Shown piece after piece: positions 44,292-52,915 of a DNA stretch of 64,000 bases (positions are counted from its first letter, which is position 1; every line of letters starts with the position of its first letter). Where the stretch lies: positions 744,001 to 808,000 of the forward strand of contig CP119326.1 in the NCBI GenBank assembly GCA_029202665.1. Reading direction: 5' to 3'. The translations under genes were made by a program, and so were the position numbers. The notes beneath the pieces are model-generated. The model worked only from the letters and a program-made list of their open reading frames with translations. It had not been told where the DNA came from and did not search any database. This DNA is from Candidatus Brevundimonas colombiensis. GTDB taxonomy: Bacteria; Pseudomonadota; Alphaproteobacteria; Caulobacterales; Caulobacteraceae.

Positions 44292-45341
44292 TCAGCCCGC
44301 CACCAGGCTCATGTCGCGCCGGGCCATCATGCGGTCGAACTCGGTCCAGACGCCGTCCGCGCCATGCCAGTTCCCTTGCGTCGCCGCCTTGGAATATTCG
44401 GTGGCGCGGGCCTCGAAGAAGTTGGCGTGTTCGACGCCCGACAGCAGCGACTGCAGCCACGGCAGCGGGTTTTCCGTCACGCCGTACACTTCCGGCAGCT
44501 TCAGCTGGCGCAGGCGCCAGTCGGCGATGAAGCGGATGTATTGCTTGATGTCGTCCGGCGTCATGCCCTGGACCGAGCCCATCTCGAAGGCCAGGTCGAT
44601 GAACTTGTCCTCCATGTTCACCACCGTTTTGCAGCAGTCGACGATGTCGTCGGCAACGCTCTTGGTGACGGCGCCCGTCTCCTTGTTGAAGGCGTGATAC
44701 AGTTTGATGATGCCTTCGCAGTGCAGGCTTTCGTCGCGCACCGACCAGGACACGATCTGGCCCATGCCCTTCATCTTGTTCTGCCGGGGGAAGTTCATCA
44801 GCATGGCGAACGACGCGAACAGCTGAACGCCTTCGGAAAACCCGCCGAACATGGCCAGGGTGCGAGCGATATCGGCGTCGGTGTCGACCCCGAACTGACC
44901 CATGTAGTCGTGCTTGTCCCGCATGGCCTCGTATTCCATGAAGGCGCCGAACTCGCTCTCGGGCATGCCGATGGTTTCCAGCAGCAGGGCGTAGGCCGCG
45001 ATATGGATGGTCTCCATATTGCCAAAGGCGGCCAGCATCATCTTCACCTCGGTCGGTTTGAACACCCGGCCGTAGCGCTCCATGTAATTGTCCTGAACCT
45101 CGATGTCCGCCTGGGTGAAGAAGCGGAAGATCTGGGTCAGCAGGTTGCGTTCGCCGTCGTTCAGGGTCGAGGCCCAGTCCTTGACGTCCTCGCCCAGCGG
45201 CACCTCTTCGGGCATCCAGTGGACCTGCTGCTGCTTCTTCCACATGTCGAACGCCCACGGATAGCGGAACGGCTTGTAGGCGACGGACGGGGTCAGAAGA
45301 CCGGCGCGTTCCGGGAGGATGATCGGGGTGATGGCGTTCAT
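44292..45341 (-). CDS. nrdB: Ribonucleotide reductase class Ia, small (radical) subunit
   Basis: 349 residues from ATG 45341 (MNAITPIILPERAG). It holds the diiron-tyrosyl centre: Asp79, Glu110, His113 and Tyr117 (E-x-x-H-x-x-x-Y, as E115/H118/Y122 in E. coli), with later ligands in EGVQLFASF and RDESLHCE. No ATP-cone is fused to it. It is about 15 kb from nrdA but shares the same tandem NrdR-like boxes, so the two are probably co-regulated. Confidence 0.95.
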   Translation of the reverse strand: MNAITPIILPERAGLLTPSVAYKPFRYPWAFDMWKKQQQVHWMPEEVPLGEDVKDWASTLNDGERNLLTQIFRFFTQADIEVQDNYMERYGRVFKPTEVKMMLAAFGNMETIHIAAYALLLETIGMPESEFGAFMEYEAMRDKHDYMGQFGVDTDADIARTLAMFGGFSEGVQLFASFAMLMNFPRQNKMKGMGQIVSWSVRDESLHCEGIIKLYHAFNKETGAVTKSVADDIVDCCKTVVNMEDKFIDLAFEMGSVQGMTPDDIKQYIRFIADWRLRQLKLPEVYGVTENPLPWLQSLLSGVEHANFFEARATEYSKAATQGNWHGADGVWTEFDRMMARRDMSLVAG

Positions 45342-45413
45342 CGAACTGGACCTGAGAGCGATTCCAAAGACGCATTCACCATGCGACTCCTCGCCCCCGG
45401 CGCCAAGCCAAAA

Positions 45414-45429
45414 TCGCTCTATTTTGCGG
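45414..45429. promoter_or_regulatory. NrdR-like box, proximal (nrdB)
   Basis: Minus strand reads CCGCAAAATAGAGCGA, fitting the NrdR pattern at CwA, AT and G positions. It lies 73 bases before the nrdB start and 31 bases from the distal box. Confidence 0.6.
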
Positions 45430-45444
45430 TCCAAAATGTCCCAA

Positions 45445-45460
45445 CCGCTACATCTAGTGG
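45445..45460. promoter_or_regulatory. NrdR-like box, distal (nrdB)
   Basis: Minus strand reads CCACTAGATGTAGCGG; it shares CCACwAGATG and the closing G-x-GG with the proximal nrdA box. Confidence 0.68.
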
Positions 45461-45527
45461 ATTTGGCGCGAGATTCCTGGGGAGGAGATTGGGGACGGAA
45501 TTCAGGTGGTCCGGCCAGGCGGCCCGA

Positions 45528-47672
45528 TCAGGCAGCAGGGTTCGCCGCTTCGGCCTGGCGTCGCGCGACCGTATCGAACACCGTCTCGATGGCGGCGTAC
45601 AGCTTGGCCTGGGTGACGGGCTTGGCCAGGTGGCCGTCCATGCCGGCGGCCAGACACCGGGCCGCATCCTCCGGCATGGCTTCGGCGGTGACCGCCAGGA
45701 CGGGCAGGTCGCGGGCGGGGGCGTCCAGGGCGCGAAGCGCGCGGGTGGCGGCCAGACCGTCCATCACCGGCATCCGAACGTCCATCAGGACCAGGTCGAA
45801 CGTCTGATCCTTCAGGATCGCCAAGGCCTGTTCGCCGTCGCTGGCCTCGGCGGTCTCGCAATCGGCCGCGTGAAGCATGATCCGCAGCAGGTCGCGATTG
45901 GCCGGATGATCGTCGACGATCAGAATTCGGGTGCGCCGGCTGTGCAGCGGCTCCGGCGCTTCGTCCTCGGCCGGAGCGACCGCAGGCGCCGGCACGGACA
46001 GGGTGATCGTCGTACCCTGCCACAGGGCGCTTTCGACCGTCACCGTCCCGCCCAGACAGCCGATATGGGTCTTGGCCAGAGCCAGGCCCACCCCGGCTCC
46101 TTCGTGCGCGCGGCTGGTGGTGGCGTCCCCTTGTTCGAACAGGCGGAACACGCCGGCCCGCGTCGCCTCGTCCATCCCGCAGCCGGTGTCCGATAGCCGG
46201 AAGATCAGGTGTTCGCCGGCCCGCTCCACCGCCAGTCCGACCCGACCGCGCGCGGTGAACTTGACCGCGTTCTGCGCCAGATGGTGCAGGGTCTGACGCA
46301 GCCGCCGGGCGTCGATCAGAATGCGGCCGTCGGCTTCGGGCGAGACGACCAGATCGAACGTCAGACCCTTGACCCTGGCCCATTCCCGCGCCGGCGCGAC
46401 CGCCTCGTCCAGGACCTCGCGCAGATCGCTGACTTTGGGGGAGACCTCGGCGCCGCCACGCGCCACCTCCAGCAGATCCTCGACCAGACGCAACATGGCC
46501 TCGCCGCAGTTGCGGATGGCGTCGACCTGACGCCGCCCCTCGGCGTCGAGATGCGGATTGCGCGACAGCAGGTCGGCATAGCCGGTGACGCCGGTCAGGG
46601 GCGTGCGCATCTCATGGCTCATCATCGCCAGGAACCGGCCCTTGACGGCGCGATCCGCCTCGGCCCGCTGACGTGCGGCCAGGGCGGCCTGGGTGCGGGT
46701 CTTCAGGCGCTCGACCAGACGGCGACGCTCGCTGGACAGGGTGGTGATGGGCAGGGCCGTGCCCAGCACCGCCAGCAGGAACAGATGGAAAACCCCCATC
46801 TGCCGCATGACCAGAGGCACGTCGGCCAGGGCGTCTGCCCCCGCCAGCCGCGTCAGCACGATCGGCCCATGTCCCAGCAAGGTCGCGGCGCCGCCCGCCA
46901 CGGCGATGACCATGACCGCCGTCGCGGTCCACGGCGGGGATAGGCGGAAGGCCAGAAGGATAAGGGGCGGAAACACCAGGAACAGCACGGGCGCCTGGCT
47001 CTGGCCGAATACCCCCGCCGTCAGGGCGATGACCAGGCCAGCCAGCAGGACGATCTCGGGCCAGCGCGCCAGACTGTCGGCCCGGAACCGATGCTGGCGC
47101 GCCATCAGCAACAGCGACGGCGCCACGATCAGCAGGGCCAGCGTCTCCATCTCGAACAGATAGCGCAGACGGAAGGCCAGGCCGCCCAGCGGCAGCCGCC
47201 CCGTCGCCAGAACCAGCAGGGCCGCCAACCCCGTGCTGAGCGCCACCGCCGGGATCAGGGCGAGGGCGAACCGCAGCAGCCGACGCGGTCGACGCATGTC
47301 CAGGGCCGCGCCGCAGAACCGGCGCACCAGGACGGCGGCGACCAGAACCTGAATCAGATTGAACAGGGCGTTGCCCCACAGGAACAGCCCGGGATCCCCG
47401 CGCACCGCATTGCCGGCCAGATTGATCGCCAGCGCCGCCGCCAGCACCCGCGCCGCCTGGGCGCGGTGCAGTTGCAGCACGGCCGCCAGAAGCACGGCGT
47501 TGGCGGGCCACAGGATCGTCACCGAAAAGGTGCGCGACATCCACAGGCCGGCCAGCTGACAGACGACGAACAGCGCGAGATACGCCCAAGCGGGCGGGCC
47601 GGCCGCGCGACCGGCCTCGTGGCGGAACAACCGCCAGGGTATGGGCTTCGCAGCGAGCGCCGACACGGTCAT
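45528..47672 (-). CDS. MASE1-domain hybrid sensor histidine kinase
   Basis: 714 residues from ATG 47672. The N-terminal 310 residues form a polytopic MASE1-type sensor (about nine segments, including LWPANAVLLAAVLQLH and NLAGN). Then HisKA with SHEMRTPLTGVTGYADLL, ATPase with NAVKF, LSDTGCGM and GVGLALAK, and a C-terminal receiver with VDDHPANRDLL and LMDVRMPVMDG. A cytoplasmic phosphorelay is expected, with an unknown signal in the membrane. No partner gene adjoins; the upstream neighbour is divergent. Confidence 0.9.
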   Translation of the reverse strand: MTVSALAAKPIPWRLFRHEAGRAAGPPAWAYLALFVVCQLAGLWMSRTFSVTILWPANAVLLAAVLQLHRAQAARVLAAALAINLAGNAVRGDPGLFLWGNALFNLIQVLVAAVLVRRFCGAALDMRRPRRLLRFALALIPAVALSTGLAALLVLATGRLPLGGLAFRLRYLFEMETLALLIVAPSLLLMARQHRFRADSLARWPEIVLLAGLVIALTAGVFGQSQAPVLFLVFPPLILLAFRLSPPWTATAVMVIAVAGGAATLLGHGPIVLTRLAGADALADVPLVMRQMGVFHLFLLAVLGTALPITTLSSERRRLVERLKTRTQAALAARQRAEADRAVKGRFLAMMSHEMRTPLTGVTGYADLLSRNPHLDAEGRRQVDAIRNCGEAMLRLVEDLLEVARGGAEVSPKVSDLREVLDEAVAPAREWARVKGLTFDLVVSPEADGRILIDARRLRQTLHHLAQNAVKFTARGRVGLAVERAGEHLIFRLSDTGCGMDEATRAGVFRLFEQGDATTSRAHEGAGVGLALAKTHIGCLGGTVTVESALWQGTTITLSVPAPAVAPAEDEAPEPLHSRRTRILIVDDHPANRDLLRIMLHAADCETAEASDGEQALAILKDQTFDLVLMDVRMPVMDGLAATRALRALDAPARDLPVLAVTAEAMPEDAARCLAAGMDGHLAKPVTQAKLYAAIETVFDTVARRQAEAANPAA

Positions 47673-47787
47673 CGCGGCACCATCACACGAAGGTCTTAAT
47701 GATCCCGGTGTCGTCGCCCTAGGTATTTTCCCGGAACCGGGCCGGGGCGTCGTCGTTTCCATGCCCTCGCCAGGGAGGGCGCAGACG

Positions 47788-48576
47788 ATGTCCGACGTGA
47801 TCGCCGAACCGACGTTCGAACCGCCTGCCGACGCCCTGGCCTTTTACGAGGAAAGCCTTCGCCTGCTGAAGGAAAGCGGCATTCCCTTCCTGCTGTCGGG
47901 CACCTATGCGGTCACGGCCTATACGGGCATCCGTCGCCCGACCAAGGACCTGGATGTCTTCTGCAAGCCGGGCGACTACCCCCGCATTCTGGCCTTCTTC
48001 CAGAAGCACGGCTATCGCACCGACGTCGAGGACGAGCGGTGGATCGCCAAGGTCTGGAAGGACGAGACCCATTTCTTCGACGTCATCTTCGCCATGTCCA
48101 ACGGCACGATCGCCGTATCCGACAGCTGGTTCGGCGAGGACCGGATCACCGTCTATGGCCATCAGGTCCAGATCACCCCGCCCACGGCCTTAATCCTGTC
48201 CAAGGTCTTCATCCAGGACCGCTATCGCTACGACGGGGCGGACGTGAACCACGTCATCCTGAAACAGTCGGACGCCATCGACTGGAAGAGCCTGCTGGAC
48301 CAGATGGACCTGTATTGGGAGGTGCTGGCGGCGCATCTGCTGAACTTCCGCTTCGCCTATCCGACCGAGCGCGACCGGATTCCGCGCTGGCTGATGGAGG
48401 AGCTGGTTGCGCGCCTGACGGCCCAGGTCGACCTGCCGGCGCCGCGCGTGAAGGTGTGTCGCGGACGGCTGTTCAGCCCGCGCGACTATGTCGCCGACGT
48501 CGCCGAATGGGGTTTTGGCGACGTGGTCGGCAAGGGGCTGGAGGAACGCCACGACCCCGTCAACCTGGGTCATTGA
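47788..48576 (+). CDS. Nucleotidyltransferase-fold protein
   Basis: 262 residues from ATG 47788, after AGGGAGGG. The core motif is FLLSGTYAVTAYTGIRRPTKD followed by LDVF, with Asp54 and Asp56 as the metal-binding pair of the Pol-beta superfamily; a third acidic residue may be in HFFDVIFA. This is the MJ1435/AbiEii-like branch rather than tRNA or DNA polymerase types. It lies 25 bases before a metallophosphoesterase gene with a very strong ribosome-binding site, suggesting a two-gene unit. The substrate is unknown. Confidence 0.72.
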   Translation: MSDVIAEPTFEPPADALAFYEESLRLLKESGIPFLLSGTYAVTAYTGIRRPTKDLDVFCKPGDYPRILAFFQKHGYRTDVEDERWIAKVWKDETHFFDVIFAMSNGTIAVSDSWFGEDRITVYGHQVQITPPTALILSKVFIQDRYRYDGADVNHVILKQSDAIDWKSLLDQMDLYWEVLAAHLLNFRFAYPTERDRIPRWLMEELVARLTAQVDLPAPRVKVCRGRLFSPRDYVADVAEWGFGDVVGKGLEERHDPVNLGH

Positions 48577-48601
48577 GGATCAGAGCAAAGGAGGTCGCCG
48601 C

Positions 48602-49372
48602 ATGACGGACGCCATCGCCCCCCAGACGCCCCAGCCCGGGCTGGAGCCCGGTCCCGCCCGGAAGATGCGCGTCGCCGCCGTCGGAGACCTGCACGTGGGC
48701 GAGACCAGCGAACGTCCTTACCGCGACCTGTTCGAACGGGTGTCGGACGACGCCGACGTCCTGTGCCTGTGCGGCGACCTGACCAACTACGGCAAGACGC
48801 CCGAGGTGGAGCGGCTGCTTGACGACCTGAAGCTCTGCACCATTCCCATTGTCGGCGTTCTGGGCAATCACGAGCACGAATGCGGCCAGCCGCAAGAGGT
48901 CGAGAGGATGCTGACCGACGCGGGGGTCAGGATGCTGAACGGCGAAGCCTATGAGATCGACGGCGTGGGCTTCGCCGGCGGCAAGGGCTTCGTCGGCGGC
49001 TTCGGTCGCTATATGCTCAGCGCGTTCGGCGAGGCCTCGATCAAGCAGTTCGTGCAGGAGGCGGTCGAGGACGCCAATCTGATCGAAAACTCGATCCGCA
49101 AGCTGCGCACCGAACGCTCGGTCGTCGTTTTGCACTATGCGCCGGTGGTCGAGACCGTGACCGGCGAGCCGCCCGAGATTCACGCCTTCCTCGGATCGTC
49201 GCGTCTGGCCGAGACCATCGACCGCTATGACAACGTCCGTCTGGTGGTGCACGGCCATGCCCATCGCGGCGGGCCAGAGGGCCGCACCAACCGTGGTGTT
49301 CCGGTCTATAATGTCGCCCTGCCGGTGCTGAAAACCCTGGGCGATACGCCCTATCGGGTGTTTGAAATCTGA
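48602..49372 (+). CDS. Metallophosphoesterase (calcineurin-like)
   Basis: 256 residues. The full metal-site set is present: VGDLHVGE, CGDLTNYG, LGNHEHE, LHYAP and VHGHAHRG. A textbook Shine-Dalgarno (AAAGGAGGT) precedes the ATG at 48602. Such enzymes hydrolyse phosphomono- or diesters, including cyclic nucleotides. Pairing with the nucleotidyltransferase suggests that one gene adds and the other removes a nucleotide group on the same target; this is inference. Confidence 0.87.
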   Translation: MTDAIAPQTPQPGLEPGPARKMRVAAVGDLHVGETSERPYRDLFERVSDDADVLCLCGDLTNYGKTPEVERLLDDLKLCTIPIVGVLGNHEHECGQPQEVERMLTDAGVRMLNGEAYEIDGVGFAGGKGFVGGFGRYMLSAFGEASIKQFVQEAVEDANLIENSIRKLRTERSVVVLHYAPVVETVTGEPPEIHAFLGSSRLAETIDRYDNVRLVVHGHAHRGGPEGRTNRGVPVYNVALPVLKTLGDTPYRVFEI

Positions 49373-49472
49373 ATCATCTGGTTCACGGTGAACCCTATCG
49401 GGCCTGACGTCAGGCCGCCTGCATCATCTGGTTCACGGTGAACCCTATCGGGCCTGACGTCAGGCCGCCTGC
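49373..49472. repeat. Perfect 50-base tandem duplication with nested palindromes
   Basis: Two identical 50-base units (49373-49422 and 49423-49472). Each contains the perfect palindrome GGTTCACGGTGAACC (49380-49394 and 49430-49444) and the 16-base perfect palindrome GGCCTGACGTCAGGCC (49401-49416 and 49451-49466). They fill the space between the phosphoesterase stop and the promoter region of the next gene. Confidence 0.95.
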
Positions 49473-49503
49473 GGTCCAAAGCGGCCACATCCGGAGTATT
49501 TGC

Positions 49504-49980
49504 ATGCGTCTTCTGTCCTGCACCGCCGTCGCGGCGGCCCTGGTCCTGAGCGGACCCACCCTGGCCGCGGCCCAGACCCCGGCGGCCCAGACCCCGGCGT
49601 CCCAGCCCTCCGCGACCCAGGCGCCGGCGGCTCAAGCCCAGCCTCAGGACCAATCCGGCGCCGAAACCCCCGAGGAAAAGGCGTTCGAAGCCAAGGCCGA
49701 AGCCTTCCAGACCGGAATGGAGACCATGGCCTCCGAAATGCAGGCCGCCGCCGCCCAGACCGACAAGGCCAAGGCCAAGACTGATCTGGACGCCCTGCAG
49801 GCCCGCTATCAGGGTCAGGCCGACACCTTCGCCAGCGAGCTTGAGACCTTTGCGGTCGCTCAGGGCGCCCCGGCCGATCAGATGGCCGCCGCCGCGACCC
49901 AGATCAAATCCATCCCGGCCATGGTGCGGTCCAAGGCGGAAGAGGCCGCCGCAGCCCCCGCTCCGGCCCGTTCGCAGTAA
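49504..49980 (+). CDS. Exported low-complexity helical protein
   Basis: 158 residues from ATG 49504, eight bases after GGAG. A signal peptide (LSGPTLAAAQ) is followed by a Pro/Ala/Gln-rich linker (residues 25-55, TPAAQTPASQPSATQAPAAQ) and a charged helical domain with many Met, Gln and Ala. No enzymatic motif. The duplicated palindromic block directly upstream is likely its promoter or control region. Together with the next gene it forms a pair of similar periplasmic proteins. Confidence 0.68.
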   Translation: MRLLSCTAVAAALVLSGPTLAAAQTPAAQTPASQPSATQAPAAQAQPQDQSGAETPEEKAFEAKAEAFQTGMETMASEMQAAAAQTDKAKAKTDLDALQARYQGQADTFASELETFAVAQGAPADQMAAAATQIKSIPAMVRSKAEEAAAAPAPARSQ

Positions 49981-50063
49981 GGCACCGCGCCTTACCGCGA
50001 TTTCACTTGAGGCGGGGCGGCCGAGAGAAGAGTTTGCGCGGGTCATTCCAAGGGAGGTGTCCC

Positions 50064-50672
50064 ATGATCCGTCTTCTAGGCCTCGGAGCCGCCCTGCCTC
50101 TGGCCGTATTGGCCCTTGCGTCGCCCGCCGCCGCCCTGGCGCAGGACACGTCGCCCACGCCCGCCGAGGCCCGGCTGGAAGCCGCCTCCAGCGCCTTCGA
50201 AGCCCGGATGGAGGATTTCGGCAAACGCGCCGAGGCCCTGTCCGAAGACCCCCGTCTCAGCGAGGCGGAGCGCGGCAGCCGGATCGCCGCCCTGTGGAGC
50301 GAGTACGCCCCCGACGTGGCCGCCTTCACCACCGAGACGGCCAAGCATGCCGGCGAAATGGCGGCCGAGGCGCTGAAGAACATCGACGTCGACGCCCTGG
50401 TGGCGAACGCCATGAACGACCCCGAGGTCAAACAGGCCATCGAAGACGGCGCCCACTACGGCTCCGTCGTCGGAACCGGCATCGCGCAGAACGGCGCCTG
50501 GGCCAATCCCGATCCCGAGCAGATGGTCACCTATGGTCTGATCGCCCAGTATGCGCTGGACCAGGCCGCTGACGCCGTCGGTCCCGCGGTCGAGGCGCCC
50601 GAAGCCCTGGAAGCGCCCGAAGCGCCTGAACCAGCCGCGCCGCCCGAAACACCCCGGCGTCCGCGCGTCTGA
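50064..50672 (+). CDS. Exported helical protein, unknown function
   Basis: 202 residues from ATG 50064 with AGGGAGG seven bases upstream. Signal peptide (VLALASPAAALAQ), a helical region of about 130 residues, and a Pro/Glu/Ala-rich tail with repeats of EAPEA (residues 175-195). The domain from 35-150 (AFEARMEDFGKRAEALSE..., HAGEMAAEALKNIDVDALV) resembles conserved Caulobacterales hypotheticals. It is separated from the preceding exported protein by 83 bases. Confidence 0.65.
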   Translation: MIRLLGLGAALPLAVLALASPAAALAQDTSPTPAEARLEAASSAFEARMEDFGKRAEALSEDPRLSEAERGSRIAALWSEYAPDVAAFTTETAKHAGEMAAEALKNIDVDALVANAMNDPEVKQAIEDGAHYGSVVGTGIAQNGAWANPDPEQMVTYGLIAQYALDQAADAVGPAVEAPEALEAPEAPEPAAPPETPRRPRV

Positions 50673-50750
50673 CCCGCCAGACCTGAAGCCCCCGCCAGAC
50701 CTGACGCGCAAGGCTTGACCGCAATCGGCGGACCGGCGACATCGCGTCGC

Positions 50751-51383
50751 ATGTCCGCCTTGCCCGTCGATCCGCACCTCTATTCGACCTTCCTGGGCGT
50801 CATGGCGGTGATGGCCGTCACCCCCGGCCCCGCCAATCTGTTCGCCGTGGCGACCGGGGTGGAGAAGGGCCGCGCCTCGGCCCTGGTCGGCGTGCTGGGC
50901 ATGAATGCGGCGACCCTGGTGTGGTTCGGCGCGGCGGCGCTGGGTCTCGGCGCCCTGGTCAAGGCCTTTCCCGCCGCCTTCAAGGTCGTGGCCGTCCTGG
51001 GCGCCCTCTACGTCGCCTGGCTGGGGATCAAGGCGTTGCGCGGCGCCTTCGCCACCGCCGCCCAGCCCGACCATGTCGTGGTTCGCCGGGGACGCAGCGC
51101 CCTGGTCGACGGCTTTGCGGTGCAGATCGCCAACCCCAAGGCCATCCTGTTCTTCACCGCCGTCCTTCCGCCCTTCGTGGACGTCAGCCGGCCGGTCGCG
51201 CCGCAGATGGCGCTGTTCGCCGTCGCCGCCATCGGCATGGATATGATGTCGATGAGCGCCTACGCCCTGTCCGGCGCGGCCCTGTCGCGACGGATGCAGC
51301 AGCCCCGCTTTCGAAAGGGGTTCGGCGTCTTTGTCGGCGTGCTTCTGATGACGGCGGCGGTGCTGATCGTCGCAAGGCTCTAG
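50751..51383 (+). CDS. LysE/RhtB-family amino acid exporter
   Basis: 210 residues with six hydrophobic segments. The family N-terminal block VMAVTPGPANLFAVATGVEKGR is distinctive, followed by the YVAWLGIKALR region and the conserved QIANPKAILFFTAVLPPFV. It exports amino acids or small derivatives. ATG 50751 is chosen over TTG 50715, which would add 12 unlike-family residues. It is monocistronic. Confidence 0.88.
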   Translation: MSALPVDPHLYSTFLGVMAVMAVTPGPANLFAVATGVEKGRASALVGVLGMNAATLVWFGAAALGLGALVKAFPAAFKVVAVLGALYVAWLGIKALRGAFATAAQPDHVVVRRGRSALVDGFAVQIANPKAILFFTAVLPPFVDVSRPVAPQMALFAVAAIGMDMMSMSAYALSGAALSRRMQQPRFRKGFGVFVGVLLMTAAVLIVARL

Positions 51384-51483
51384 ACGCGGCGACGCTTCGT
51401 CCTAGATTGCATCGGGAACGCCGCCGTTCATGCTCCGTTCAGCCGTCAGCGCGCCCGAATGGGCGATCAAGGAGTTTGATTTC

Positions 51484-52053
51484 ATGAAAGCCCTACCCTT
51501 AAAGACCCTGGCGATGACGGTGGCTGCGGGGCTGGCTCTCGCCGCCTGCGCCACCGCCACGCCGTACCAGCCCGCCGGACTGAACGGCCAGCGCGGCGGC
51601 TATGCCGAACAGCGGCTGGAGAACAACCGTTTCCGCGTCAGCTTCTCGGGCAATTCCGTCACCTCGCGCGATCAGGTCGAGATGGGCCTGTTGCTGCGCT
51701 CGGCGGAACTGACGGCCGAAAGCGGCTATGACTGGTTCGCCACCGTCAACCGAGCCACCGACCGCGACACCCGCTTCGTCGGCACGCCTGATCCCTTCTA
51801 CTCGCGCTACAACAGCTTCTATGGCCCCTATTGGGGTCCGTCGTGGCGTTACTATCGCGGCGGTTTCTGGAGCCCGTGGGACCGTTGGGGCTGGGGCGCC
51901 AATGACTTCGACGTCCGCCAGGTCGATCGGTTCGAGGCCAACGCCGAGATCATCATGGGCCGGGGCGCCAAGCCCGCCAACGACCCCAACGCCTTCGACG
52001 CGCGCGAGGTGATCCAGAACCTGGGCCCGCAGGTCACGCGCCCGACGTCGTAA
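51484..52053 (+). CDS. CC0125/CC1285-family lipoprotein
   Basis: 189 residues from ATG 51484, ten bases after AAGGAG. The lipobox LAAC is at 21-24 of the signal peptide. The mature domain has YQPAGLNGQRGGYAEQRLE, NRFRVSFSGNSVTSRDQVE and LLRSAELTAESGYDWF, the pattern of the Caulobacter CC0125/CC1285 lipoproteins. A Tyr/Trp/Gly-rich segment (YGPYWGPSWRYYRGG) follows. It sits in the envelope; function unknown. A strong terminator follows at 52082. Confidence 0.85.
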   Translation: MKALPLKTLAMTVAAGLALAACATATPYQPAGLNGQRGGYAEQRLENNRFRVSFSGNSVTSRDQVEMGLLLRSAELTAESGYDWFATVNRATDRDTRFVGTPDPFYSRYNSFYGPYWGPSWRYYRGGFWSPWDRWGWGANDFDVRQVDRFEANAEIIMGRGAKPANDPNAFDAREVIQNLGPQVTRPTS

Positions 52054-52081
52054 CCGACGGCTTTCGCTGCGGCAGGCTCAA

Positions 52082-52108
52082 GCCCTCTCCCGATGGGAGA
52101 GGGCTTTT
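52082..52108 (+). terminator. Rho-independent terminator after the lipoprotein gene
   Basis: Ten-base perfect stem GCCCTCTCCC/GGGAGAGGGC with loop GAT and four T. It lies between convergent genes and overlaps neither. Confidence 0.92.
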
Positions 52109-52110
52109 GT

Positions 52111-52878
52111 CTATCCCACGCGCGGCGATTTCAGCCGGCGCTTGTTGGAATGGGTCGCAGGCGCGGCGCCCAGGTTTTCCGGCACCTCGCCCTTGAAATA
52201 ATACCGCTGCCACGCCTCCTTGGCCGCGTCGGGATCGCCGCCGGCCAGACGCTGGTTGAAGTCCGTGCGGGCGCGGTTCCAGGCCTCGAACTGGCCCTTC
52301 ATCACCGGGTTGGATTCCAGGGTGCGGATGATCGGCTGGAACTGTTCGACCTTCTTGTGCTCGATCAGATTGATGAAGCAGAAGGGTTCGCCCTTCTCGA
52401 AGGTGATCCGGCCGGGCCGGGTGAAGATCCAGTTCATCGTGAAGGGGAAGGGCAGCCAGTCGGTCTCGATCAGGCCGACCAGCGGCTGGATGCCGTCCTT
52501 CACATGGTTGGGCGATCCCGAACACATCATCCCCCAGCCCGGCGGCGTGCGGAACAGATACTGGGGATGCATGGTCAGGACCCCGCGCGAGAAGTGCGAG
52601 GTGACGAAATGGTCCAGGTCGTGCTGGGGCCGATCCGGCGTGATGACGATGTCTTCCTGACGCGGACCGCCATTCCACTCGGCCGAAAAGCCGAAGGGGC
52701 ACAGGATTTCCCACCCCGTGGTGTTGGCCATGTTCAGCGGCAGGCAGCGATAGGGGTGACGGCTGATGAAGGCGTCCATCCAGTTGCGCGACTGGCGGCC
52801 GGGGATCATATCCGGCGGCCGGGCCGTCATCGGATAGCATTCCAGTTCCAGCGGGCGCGTCTGCACGGTATCGACCAT
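52111..52878 (-). CDS. DUF6065-like protein
   Basis: 255 residues. A soluble protein with conserved-looking aromatic and proline blocks: NWMDAFISRHPYRCLPL, TTGWEILCPFGFSAEW, SHFSRGVLTMHPQYLFRTPPGW, PLVGLIETDWLPFPFTMNW and FEKGEPFCFINLI. These fit the DUF6065 family as I recall it, often found beside cupin or modification enzymes. It has no known catalytic motif and is monocistronic here, converging with the lipoprotein gene. Confidence 0.65.
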   Translation of the reverse strand: MVDTVQTRPLELECYPMTARPPDMIPGRQSRNWMDAFISRHPYRCLPLNMANTTGWEILCPFGFSAEWNGGPRQEDIVITPDRPQHDLDHFVTSHFSRGVLTMHPQYLFRTPPGWGMMCSGSPNHVKDGIQPLVGLIETDWLPFPFTMNWIFTRPGRITFEKGEPFCFINLIEHKKVEQFQPIIRTLESNPVMKGQFEAWNRARTDFNQRLAGGDPDAAKEAWQRYYFKGEVPENLGAAPATHSNKRRLKSPRVG

Positions 52879-52915
52879 GGACCTGTCCTAACGCCCGAAA
52901 TCCAATGGCTCAACC

